Shown here: piece by piece, positions 6,272 through 12,988 of the stretch
How positions within the stretch are numbered: position 1 is the first letter of the stretch
Layout: each line of letters begins with the position of its first letter
Source: JBKPRX01 sp046734795
GTDB lineage: Bacteria > Actinomycetota > Thermoleophilia > Gaiellales > Gaiellaceae
Length of the DNA stretch: 20,977 bases
Direction: 5' to 3'
Assembly: GCA_046734795.1 (NCBI GenBank)
Contig: JBKPRX010000157.1
Coordinates: 1-20,977 of the forward strand
Position numbers and translations under genes: made by a program
Notes under the pieces: model-generated
Databases searched by the model: none
The model's input: only the letters and a program-made list of their open reading frames with translations
Told to the model about the DNA's origin: nothing

Positions 6272-6844
6272 ATGCGGATCCTCGTCGCCGAAGACGAAAC
6301 CATCATCCGGCTCGACCTGCGCGAGATGCTCGAGCGCGCGGGTTTCGACGTCTGCGCAGAAGCGAAGGACGGTGAAGAAGCGGTCGAGCTCGCCGTGGCG
6401 GAACAACCAGACCTCGCAATCATGGACGTGAAGATGCCGCGTCTAGACGGAATCGAGGCGGCGCGACGGATCCTCGAGGAGCGGCCGATCCCGATTGTGA
6501 TGCTCACGGCGTACGGCCAAGAAGAGCTGGTCCACCGCGCCGTGGAGGTCGGTGTCTTCGGTTATCTCGTCAAACCGTTCCGCGAGCAGGACCTGCTGCC
6601 GGCGATCCAGACTGCCCGGGCGCGCCACGAAGAGCTCGCCGCGGTGCGCGAGGAGGCAGAGTCCCTCTCAGAGGCGCTCGCGGCGCGGAAGGTGATCGAG
6701 CGCGCGAAGGGCCTGTTGATGACGAAGGAATCGCTGTCCGAAGAAGACGCGTTCGCGCGCCTTCGGAAGGCAAGTCAGGTCTCGGGGCGCCCGCTCAAGG
6801 TGATCGCCGAAGCTGTCGTCGCGACACTCGGGAACGGCGGCTAG
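6272..6844 (+). CDS. response regulator with ANTAR RNA-binding output domain (PdtaR-like)
   Basis: 190 residues. The receiver domain (1-115) has the acidic pocket Glu7-Asp8, phospho-acceptor Asp52 (AIMDVKMPRLDG), Thr79 and Lys101 (LVKPF). A coiled-coil-like linker (about 112-135, HEELAAVREEAESLSEAL) leads to an ANTAR domain (about 136-187) with the hallmark VIERAKGLLM followed by SEEDAFARLRKAS and LKVIAEAVV. Family knowledge: phosphorylated ANTAR regulators bind paired RNA hairpins and prevent termination. The neighbouring HisKA_2 kinase is the obvious partner, although a 223-bp spacer with a palindromic operator suggests separate control. The ATG is fixed by the frame and the leaderless -10. 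The stop shares the CTAG tetranucleotide with the convergent gene. Confidence 0.94.
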   Translation: MRILVAEDETIIRLDLREMLERAGFDVCAEAKDGEEAVELAVAEQPDLAIMDVKMPRLDGIEAARRILEERPIPIVMLTAYGQEELVHRAVEVGVFGYLVKPFREQDLLPAIQTARARHEELAAVREEAESLSEALAARKVIERAKGLLMTKESLSEEDAFARLRKASQVSGRPLKVIAEAVVATLGNGG

Positions 6845-8382
6845 GCGACGCGGCCGAGTGCGCGCTCGGCTACGCGCGGCAGCAAGATCGTGATCGTCGT
6901 GCGCGTCGCCGGATCCGTGTCGATCTCGATCGTGCCGCCGCTCGCTTCGACGACGGCGACAGCGTGAACGAGCGCGAGACCGAGCTGTTCCGCTTGGGAG
7001 TCGCCGCGACGGCTGACAGAGAGAGCGACGGCACCCCCGGCGTCCGTGCTTCGGATCGTCAGGACGCCGCCGGCCGAGATCGCGTCGCGCGAGCTCGTCG
7101 CGAGGTCGAGGAGCATTCGTTGCAGTCTCTTGCGGTCTGTTCGAACTCGAGCCGCGGAAGCCGAAGCGTCGAGTCGGAGCTCGACCCCGTCTCCGAGCTG
7201 CAGTGCCAGGCGCGTACGCATCCCAAGCAGCAGCTCGTTGACGTCGAGCTCCTCGAGCTGCACCGGCGTCGGCGAGCCCAGCTCTTGCAGCCGCCGCACG
7301 AGCTCGACGCCGCGAGCGCCCGCGTCGGTCGGCGCGAGGTCGGCGACGAGACCTTCGAGCTCGCCCGCGATCGCCGTTGCGAACCGGGCGACAGCTTCTT
7401 GGCGCAGCGCTTCTCGGAGCTCACGCTCGAGACTTGCAACAGCACCGACGTCGCGAACGATCAGCGACGAGCCGACGAGCACTCCATCGTCGTCGAGAAT
7501 CGGCGAGATCGAGGTCGACACGACGACGAGCTGTCCACCGTTTCGCACGTGGAGCTCACGCGTGCCGACGAGCTCGTCGAGACTCTCAGCCGGCGCGAGC
7601 GGAACGAGAAAGTCGATCGTCTTCCCGATCGCGTCGGCGGCCTTCCAGCCGTAGAGACGCTCGGCAGCCGCGTTCCAGCTCGTGATCAGCCCATCGCGAT
7701 CTCGCCCGACGATCGCGTCGTTCGAATGCTCGACGATCGCGGCGAGCTGCTTCCGTTCCGCGAGGGCACCGGCGAGCTTTGCGGTCAGGCGGTGCATGAT
7801 CGGGAGCATCGCGAGATAGAGCAAGAGCAGTGCCGCGGCGATTGCCCCGGTCTGAACCAAAAACGTGCTGCGCACGCTCGCCGCGACTGGCTCGTAGTCC
7901 CGGTCGAAGCCGAGAAAGCCGCGCGGTTGTTGCGCGTTCAACGTCCAGTACACGGGCATCCACGTCTCGAGCAAGCGGTGGCCGTCGCGCCGAACCAGAT
8001 GCACGCCGTGCGGCACGGACGAAAGGCGTCGGCCGATGCCCGTGTGGTCGCTCGAGTACGTGATCACGCCGTCGGGTGTCGCGAGCGACACGCGGACGAC
8101 GTCCTTCGCCGCGTTCTGCGGATCCAGGAACTCGTCGAGCTGCGCAGTGAGCGAAGTCCCGTGCGCGCCGCGCGGCCAGAGGAACGCGGTCCGCGAGAGA
8201 TCGTCGTGGCCGAGGCGGTCGGCGATGAAGGCTGCATCCGAACGTGTGTCGTCCCGCGCCTGACGCGTTGCGTCACTCCGCGCGAGCCAGGCGCCGCCTC
8301 CGACGGCAAGGACGAGCGCAACGCCCGCGTAGAGCGCGAAGCGCAGGACTATCCCCGGCGTTTGCACGCGGAAAGCTGCCAC
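6841..8382 (-). CDS. membrane PAS-domain histidine kinase homologue, degenerate (pseudokinase)
   Basis: 513 residues. TM1 (about 11-33), an extracytoplasmic sensor region (about 34-172, LATPDGVITYSSDHTGIG like a dCache/sCache-type fold), TM2 (about 173-196), a PAS domain (about 211-312, IVEHSNDAIVGRDRDGLITSWN… split: NDAIVG, WNAAAERLYGW), then a DHp-like helix and an HATPase-like end. The H-box reads AIAGELEGLV where families have GIAHDFNNLL, so His is Gly340. The N-box reads LATSSRDAI instead of LAVNARDAM (Asn to Ser430). The DxGxG is SRRGDS. The lid segment is nearly gone before LGLALVHAV and TTITILLPR. So the fold is recognisable but catalysis should be lost. The start is uncertain: GTG 8382 is used, GTG 8367 is also possible. 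It converges on the ANTAR regulator with a 4-nt overlap. Confidence 0.82.
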   Translation of the reverse strand: MAAFRVQTPGIVLRFALYAGVALVLAVGGGAWLARSDATRQARDDTRSDAAFIADRLGHDDLSRTAFLWPRGAHGTSLTAQLDEFLDPQNAAKDVVRVSLATPDGVITYSSDHTGIGRRLSSVPHGVHLVRRDGHRLLETWMPVYWTLNAQQPRGFLGFDRDYEPVAASVRSTFLVQTGAIAAALLLLYLAMLPIMHRLTAKLAGALAERKQLAAIVEHSNDAIVGRDRDGLITSWNAAAERLYGWKAADAIGKTIDFLVPLAPAESLDELVGTRELHVRNGGQLVVVSTSISPILDDDGVLVGSSLIVRDVGAVASLERELREALRQEAVARFATAIAGELEGLVADLAPTDAGARGVELVRRLQELGSPTPVQLEELDVNELLLGMRTRLALQLGDGVELRLDASASAARVRTDRKRLQRMLLDLATSSRDAISAGGVLTIRSTDAGGAVALSVSRRGDSQAEQLGLALVHAVAVVEASGGTIEIDTDPATRTTITILLPRVAERALGRVA

Positions 8383-8418
8383 AGCACATTGAGCATCGGC
8401 ACTCCCACAGACCGCGTG

Positions 8419-8424
8419 TAGCGT
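8419..8424 (+). promoter_or_regulatory. putative -10 element of the SnoaL-like gene
   Basis: TAGCGT ends 9 nt before the TTG at 8434, in the 51-bp gap to the divergent pseudokinase gene. The start it serves is itself uncertain. Confidence 0.25.
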
Positions 8425-8433
8425 TTTCGGGGG

Positions 8434-8825
8434 TTGAGGGATCACCAGAACGCGCGGTTGCTCGTACGCCTTTTCGAGGCCTTCGGACGACGCGACGGAG
8501 CGTCGCTCGCGACGATGTTCGATCGGGCCATCGTCTGGCGCGTCGGCGGCTCGAACTCGATGACCGGCGAGTACTACGGCTTGCGCGACGTCGTCCACTT
8601 CCTGCGCAGGACGACGAGCGAGACGGATGGGACGTACAGAAGCGAGCTCAGGTGGCGCTCGCCGACGACGACCGTGGCGTTGCGGTCTACCGCGCGACCG
8701 GCTCGCGCGCGGGCCGATCGAGCGACATTGACATCGTGCTCCTCTGCGACTTCCGAGACGGTCGGATCGCAGAGGCGACCGCGGTCCCGGTCGACGTCGC
8801 GGCGTTCGATGCGTTCTGGAGCTGA
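8434..8825 (+). pseudogene. SnoaL/NTF2-like protein gene split by a frameshift
   Basis: The first part, from TTG 8434, reads DHQNARLLVRLFEAFGRRDG…ATMFDRAIVWRVGG…YYGLRDVVHFLRR…GTYRSEL, a typical SnoaL-like N-terminal half. It then turns to low-quality Arg/Ser-rich sequence. The expected second half continues in the -1 frame: QVALADDDRGVAVYRATG, then DIDIVLLCDFRDGRIAEA and VAAFDAFWS, ending at 8825. The join lies close to 8649, and the missing base must lie between about 8630 and 8652. Restoring one base would give a protein of about 130 residues, the usual family size. SnoaL-like proteins are small alpha-beta barrels with varied or unknown roles. It is either a real pseudogene or a sequencing/assembly error; no slippery heptamer is visible. 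Confidence 0.75.
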
Positions 8826-8842
8826 CGTGAAGACGCGCGCAG

Positions 8843-8848
8843 TACATT
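8843..8848 (+). promoter_or_regulatory. putative -10 element before the hydroxyacid dehydrogenase
   Basis: TACATT, 10 nt before the ATG at 8859 that opens the 11-codon ORF overlapping the dehydrogenase start. It is the only TAnnnT close to this gene. Confidence 0.3.
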
Positions 8849-8858
8849 GGACGCGGCA

Positions 8859-8894
8859 ATGACCGGCGGTCCGACGACGCGGTGCGGCGCGTGA
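8859..8894 (+). CDS. possible 11-codon leader ORF (MTGGPTTRCGA)
   Basis: ATG at 8859 to TGA at 8892-8894. The stop overlaps the dehydrogenase GTG (8891) as GTGA, the same coupling geometry used inside the pentose-phosphate operon. With a TAnnnT 10 nt upstream, ribosomes could load at this ATG and re-initiate at the GTG, which has no Shine-Dalgarno. The peptide is too short for any coding test. Confidence 0.3.
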   Translation: MTGGPTTRCGA

Positions 8895-9868
8895 AGATCG
8901 CGATCCTCGACGACTACCGCGACACGCTGCGCACGCTTCGCTGCTTTGAAAAGCTCGCTGGGCACGAGGTCACGGTGTGGACCGATCACGTCGAGGACGT
9001 CGACGTGCTTGCCGAGCGACTCCGCGACGCAGAGGCTCTCGTTCTGATCCGTGAACGCACCGCGATTCGTGCGCCGCTCCTTGAACGCTTGCCGAACTTG
9101 CGGCTGATCAGCCAGCGAAGCGCCTATCCGCACATCGATGTCGACGCGTGCACACGGCTCGGGATCGTCGTCTCCTCGAATCTTCACGCCGGCACGCCTT
9201 CGTACGCGGCCGCAGAGCTGACGTGGGCACTGGTGCTCGCCGCGATGCGGCAGATCCCACAACAGGTCTCTTCGCTCCGTGCCGGAAGCTGGCAGGCCGG
9301 CGTCGGGGACACGCTTCGCGGCAAGACGCTCGGGATCCACGGCTACGGCCGGATCGGCAGCGTCGTTGCGGGTTACGGGCGCGCGTTCGGGATGAACGTC
9401 CTCGTCTGGTCGCGCGACGCGTCGATGAAGCGAGCACGCGCCGACGGCCACGCGGCCGCGCCCGACAAGGCCGCGTTCTTCGAGGCAGCCGATGTGCTCT
9501 CGCTGCATTTGCGCCTCGTCGACGAAACGCGCGGCATCGTCACCGGCGACGACCTCGCACGGATGAAGCCGACGGCGCTCTTCGTGAACACGAGCCGCGC
9601 CGGGCTCGTCGCACCGGGCGCGCTCGTCGCTGCGCTACGCGCAGGCCGCCCTGGGATGGCGGCGGTCGACGTCTACGACGAAGAGCCGCTCGTCGACACG
9701 AGCGATCCGCTAGTGACGATGGACAACGTCGTCGCCACGCCGCACATCGGCTACGTCACGCGCGACGAGTACGAGCTCCAGTTCGCCGACGTCTTCGACC
9801 AGATCGTCGCCTACGCAAACGGCACGCCGACGAACGTCGTCAATCCCGAGGTGCTCACGCGCAGCTAG
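8891..9868 (+). CDS. D-isomer-specific 2-hydroxyacid dehydrogenase (SerA-like fold)
   Basis: 325-residue NAD(P)-dependent D-2-hydroxyacid dehydrogenase. The N-terminal substrate-domain half starts MKIAILDDYRDTLRTL. The Rossmann motif is GIHGYGRIG (Gly151, Gly153, Gly156). Catalytic residues are Arg236 (FVNTSRAG), Glu265 (VYDEEPL) and His285 (TPHIGYVTRDEY). Length fits the short family members (formate, glycerate, phosphoglycerate and related dehydrogenases). There is no C-terminal ACT domain, so it is not a full-length actinobacterial SerA. The substrate cannot be read from the sequence. After the second strand, VWSRD has no clear acidic NAD marker, so the cofactor is open. GTG 8891 is preferred over GTG 8882 because it places MKIAIL at the family N-terminus and gives a GTGA overlap with the leader ORF. 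It converges on the ABC-F gene through a shared CTAG. Confidence 0.88.
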   Translation: MKIAILDDYRDTLRTLRCFEKLAGHEVTVWTDHVEDVDVLAERLRDAEALVLIRERTAIRAPLLERLPNLRLISQRSAYPHIDVDACTRLGIVVSSNLHAGTPSYAAAELTWALVLAAMRQIPQQVSSLRAGSWQAGVGDTLRGKTLGIHGYGRIGSVVAGYGRAFGMNVLVWSRDASMKRARADGHAAAPDKAAFFEAADVLSLHLRLVDETRGIVTGDDLARMKPTALFVNTSRAGLVAPGALVAALRAGRPGMAAVDVYDEEPLVDTSDPLVTMDNVVATPHIGYVTRDEYELQFADVFDQIVAYANGTPTNVVNPEVLTRS

Positions 9869-11757
9869 GGCGTCGCCTGCGCCTGGGCGAACAGAACCTC
9901 CCAACGCTCGAGCGCGCCCTGCAACGCTTCGCGCGCGCGCTTGTGCGCGGCCAGCGTCTCGACGTCGGACCAGTCCTCGGCGAGCTTCGCCTCGAGCGCG
10001 GCCACCTCTTGCTCGCGGCGCGCGATCTCCACCTCCAACCGCTCGAGCTCGGTCGGTCGTTGCTTCGGCGCAGGCGTCTTTCGCGGCTTCGGCGCCTTCG
10101 TCGGCTTCGCAGGAGGGGTGGGCTCCGGTGCGGCGCGCGCGTCGCGGACACGCACGTAGTCGGCCCAGCCGCCGTCGTACGAGCGGAGCGTCCCGCTCTC
10201 GATCGCGACAGTGCGCTCAGCCACGGCGTCGACGAGAGCGCGGTCGTGCGAGACGAGCAACACCGTCCCGGGGAACGCGTCGAGTGCGCCCTCGAGCGCC
10301 TCGCGGCTCTCCAGGTCGAGATGGTTCGTCGGCTCGTCGAGGACGAGGAAGTTCGCTCCGGAAGCGACCGTCAGCGCGAGTGCGAGCCGGCGGCGCTCAC
10401 CCCCGGAGAGCACCGCCACCGGCTTTTCGTGGGATTCCCAGCCCGAGAAGAGGAACCGGCCGAGGAGCGACTGCGCGTCGGGACGCGACAGGCCGGTCGC
10501 GCCTTGCGCGCATTGAAGGACGCTGCCGCGCTCGTCGAGCTCGACCTCGTGCTGCGAGAAGTACGCCGCCTCGACTCCGTGACCGAGCCGGATCGTTCCG
10601 GCAGCAGCACCTCGCCGGTCGAGCAACGTCTCGAGTAGCGTCGTCTTGCCCGCGCCGTTCGGGCCGACGAGCGCGACGTGCTCGCCTCGTTCGAGTGCGA
10701 GCTCACCATCCTCGAGCAGGACGCGGTCGCCGATCTCGAGACGAAGATCGCTCGCCTCGACGACGACGCGGCCGCTCCGCGCCGGCTTCAGGAACTCGAA
10801 CCCGAGCGTGCGGCGCTTGCGCGTGAGCTGCTCGAGCTCGCTCGCGGCTGAACCGCGGCGTTGCTGCAGGCGCGCAATTTCCGTGAGCTTCGCCTGCGCC
10901 TGCTTGGCCTTCGACTTCTTGTAGCGGAATCGCTCGACGAAGCGCTCGAGCCGCGCGATGTCGGCCTGCGTTCGGGCGACCTCCTTTTGCGCGGCGAGCG
11001 TGCGTGCTGCCTTCTCGAGCCGCCAGGCATGCCATGGACCTGCGAAGAACACGGAGCGGCCGCCGTCCAGCTCGAGCACGGCGTTCGTGACGGCTTCGAG
11101 GAACCACCGATCGTGTGCGACGAGGACGACACCGGCATCGAGCGACTCAAGCTCTTCCTCGAGCCACTCGAGGCTCGCGACGTCGAGGTGATTCGTCGGC
11201 TCGTCGAGCAACAGCAAATCCGGATCGCCTGCGAGCGCACGCGCGAGCGAGGCGCGCGTCAGCTCGCCGCCCGAGAACGTCCGAAGCGCCCGGTCGAGGT
11301 CGACGTCCGCAAAGCCGAGCCCGCGGACGACCGCGTTCGCACGCTCGCGCCAGGCATAGCCGCCTGCGTGTTCGAGGCGCGCTTGCGCGGCCGCGTAGTC
11401 GCGCAGCGTCGCGGCGTCGTGCGCGCCGCTCGCCATCGCCTCCTCGAGCCGCCGAAGCTCGCGCTCGGTCGCGACGAGGTCGGCCGCGCCTGCGAGCACA
11501 TACTCGCGCAGCGTGAGGTCCCGTTCGAGCGGCGGCCGCTGGTCGTGGAGCGCGACCCGAGCGCCCTTCTCGAGCACGAGCTCGCCGCCGTGCAGCTCCG
11601 TCTGGCCGGCGAGGATCCGAAGCAAGGTCGTCTTGCCCGCACCGTTGGCTCCGGCGAGGGCAACGCGGGCGCGGCGCTCGACCTTCAGCGAGACGCCGTC
11701 GAAGAGGACGTTTCCCGCGATCTCCTTGCGGAGGTTGGCGCCAATCAGGACGGCCAT
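9865..11757 (-). CDS. ABC-F family ATP-binding protein (ribosome-associated type)
   Basis: 630 residues with two ABC domains and no membrane helices, the ABC-F arrangement. ABC1: Walker A GANGAGKTT (37-44 region), signature FSGGE (161-165), Walker B LLLLDEPTNHLD. ABC2: GPNGAGKTT (365-373 region), LSGGE (450-454), FLVLDEPTNHLD. The interdomain linker (about 245-325) is Lys/Arg/Gln-rich (FRYKKSKAKQAQAK), as in translation factors that insert into the ribosomal E site. The C-terminus adds a Pro/Lys-rich stretch (about 543-568) and a coiled coil (about 570-625), as in Uup/EttA-like members. Function is likely translation control or antibiotic protection; no drug specificity can be assigned. ATG 11757 is supported by TACCTT 6 nt upstream; there is no Shine-Dalgarno. 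Only 19 bp separate it from the divergent regulator start. Confidence 0.93.
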   Translation of the reverse strand: MAVLIGANLRKEIAGNVLFDGVSLKVERRARVALAGANGAGKTTLLRILAGQTELHGGELVLEKGARVALHDQRPPLERDLTLREYVLAGAADLVATERELRRLEEAMASGAHDAATLRDYAAAQARLEHAGGYAWRERANAVVRGLGFADVDLDRALRTFSGGELTRASLARALAGDPDLLLLDEPTNHLDVASLEWLEEELESLDAGVVLVAHDRWFLEAVTNAVLELDGGRSVFFAGPWHAWRLEKAARTLAAQKEVARTQADIARLERFVERFRYKKSKAKQAQAKLTEIARLQQRRGSAASELEQLTRKRRTLGFEFLKPARSGRVVVEASDLRLEIGDRVLLEDGELALERGEHVALVGPNGAGKTTLLETLLDRRGAAAGTIRLGHGVEAAYFSQHEVELDERGSVLQCAQGATGLSRPDAQSLLGRFLFSGWESHEKPVAVLSGGERRRLALALTVASGANFLVLDEPTNHLDLESREALEGALDAFPGTVLLVSHDRALVDAVAERTVAIESGTLRSYDGGWADYVRVRDARAAPEPTPPAKPTKAPKPRKTPAPKQRPTELERLEVEIARREQEVAALEAKLAEDWSDVETLAAHKRAREALQGALERWEVLFAQAQATP

Positions 11758-11762
11758 ACACT

Positions 11763-11769
11763 TAAGGTA
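11763..11769. promoter_or_regulatory. overlapping divergent -10 elements (ABC-F gene / pentose-phosphate operon)
   Basis: The 7-mer TAAGGTA reads TAAGGT on the plus strand (11763-11768), ending 8 nt before ATG 11777, and TACCTT on the minus strand (11769-11764), ending 6 nt before ATG 11757. Both fit TAnnnT and share five bases. With only 19 bp between the start codons, both transcripts would be leaderless or nearly so, and the two directions should compete for polymerase. Confidence 0.5.
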
Positions 11770-11776
11770 GAGGCGG

Positions 11777-12157
11777 ATGGCGAGAGTGCTTGTCGTCGAT
11801 GACGATCGGACCGCGCGTGCCGCGCTCGGCAGCCGGCTCGGCGCGCTCGGCCACGACATCATCTACGCCTCGGACGGCGAGGCCGCGTTGCGCGAGGCGA
11901 AGGCCGAGGAAATCGACCTCGTGTTGCTCGACCTCGGCTTGCCGACCGGCGATTCCTTCCTCGTCCTCGAGACGCTCCGCACGCACTCGGACGGCGAGAA
12001 GCGGCCCGTCATCGTCTTCTCCGCGGCCGACCCGCAGCTCTACCGCGAGCGGGCGCTCGAGGCTGGCGCGCTCGACTTCTTCGAGAAGACCGAGGACTTC
12101 GTGCCGCTCCTACGCGCTGTTCAGCGTGCGCTCGGCGGCACATACACCCGCCCCTGA
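11777..12157 (+). CDS. single-domain response regulator (receiver only)
   Basis: 126 residues, a lone receiver domain. It has the acidic pair in VVDDDRTAR, phospho-acceptor Asp in VLLDLGLPTGD (about residue 56), the Ser switch residue in VIVFSAAD and Lys in FFEKTED (about 103). No output domain follows; the chain ends with ALGGTYTRP. Such CheY/Spo0F-like proteins act by protein contact or as phosphorelay intermediates. It is the first gene of the pentose-phosphate run, and its TGA is immediately followed by the GTG of the nucleotidyltransferase. No cognate kinase is adjacent in the operon; the kinase encoded at 4645 or another protein could supply phosphate. The start is fixed by the family N-terminus (MARVLVVDDD). 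Confidence 0.92.
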   Translation: MARVLVVDDDRTARAALGSRLGALGHDIIYASDGEAALREAKAEEIDLVLLDLGLPTGDSFLVLETLRTHSDGEKRPVIVFSAADPQLYRERALEAGALDFFEKTEDFVPLLRAVQRALGGTYTRP

Positions 12158-12988
12158 GTGGATAGGACGGCGGAGCTGCGCGCGCTGGCGCAGCGGGTTG
12201 CCGACGCGCTGCCCTCGGTCGTCGCCGAGATCGTGCTCACGGGCTCCGTGTCGCGCGGTGTCGCGGACGAGCTCTCCGATGTCGAGATGCTGCTCGTCTC
12301 GGACCAGGTTCCGAAGTACGAGAAGTGCCTTGCGCACGCACGGGCGGCGGGCCTCGAACGCGTCGATACATGGGTCCGCCTTCCCGACGCGGTCCATATC
12401 GGCGGCGTCGTGGACGGCAACGGCGTCGAGCTCGTCTGGTGGACACGCGCGCGCGTCGACGAGCGCGTGCGCGCGATCCGCGCAGGCGAGATCACCGACG
12501 GTCGTCTTGCCACGGCCGACGCCCTCGTCCACGGCGCGTCGTTTCGCACCGTCGGCCTGCTCGAGGAGTGGCAGAAGCTCCTGCGCGACTACCCCCGCGA
12601 CTTGCCGCGCGCGATCGTGGAGGAAGCGACGAGCATGTGGCGCGGCTACCAGCCCGAGGGATTGCTGACAGTGATGCGACCCGGCGAGCGGCTGACGCTC
12701 GTCGAGCGGCTCGTCGACGACGCGCAGCGCGTCGTGCGGATCGTCTTCGCCGTCAATCACGTGTGGCAGCCGACGCCGAAACGATTTGCCTCGCGGGTCG
12801 AGCCGCTCACGCTCAAGCCGCCGCGACTTGCCGAGCGCCTCGAGGAAGCGCTGACGGTGCCCGACCCGCGCGCCGCGGTCCGCACGATGTACGAGCTGAT
12901 CGCCGAGACGCTCGCGCTCGTGCCGGACGAGCTCGACGTCGCAACCGCGCGGGCGTGGGTCGCCGAAGCGCTGGAGGTCGTCGCATGA
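12158..12988 (+). CDS. nucleotidyltransferase-fold protein, function unknown
   Basis: 276 residues. The N-terminal part shows the Pol-beta/minimal nucleotidyltransferase signature: TGSVSRGVADELSDVEMLLV (Gly29-Ser30, Asp41, Glu43) and a third acidic residue in NGVELVWW (Glu91), so the metal-binding triad looks intact. The rest is helical and resembles the accessory C-terminal domain of aminoglycoside- or DUF4037-type transferases (FRTVGLLEEWQKLLRDYP, RMYELIAETL-like end). The transferred group and substrate are unknown; protein modification, small-molecule nucleotidylation and an inactive role remain possible. The GTG start directly abuts the receiver gene's TGA with no gap, and the gene ends in an ATGA overlap with the FGGY kinase, so it is part of the operon. 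Confidence 0.82.
   Translation: MDRTAELRALAQRVADALPSVVAEIVLTGSVSRGVADELSDVEMLLVSDQVPKYEKCLAHARAAGLERVDTWVRLPDAVHIGGVVDGNGVELVWWTRARVDERVRAIRAGEITDGRLATADALVHGASFRTVGLLEEWQKLLRDYPRDLPRAIVEEATSMWRGYQPEGLLTVMRPGERLTLVERLVDDAQRVVRIVFAVNHVWQPTPKRFASRVEPLTLKPPRLAERLEEALTVPDPRAAVRTMYELIAETLALVPDELDVATARAWVAEALEVVA

Noticed and set aside
8640..8652. Programmed -1 ribosomal frameshift in the SnoaL-like gene
   Set aside because: No X-XXY-YYZ heptamer and no clear downstream stem or pseudoknot at the junction; a missing base is the simpler explanation.
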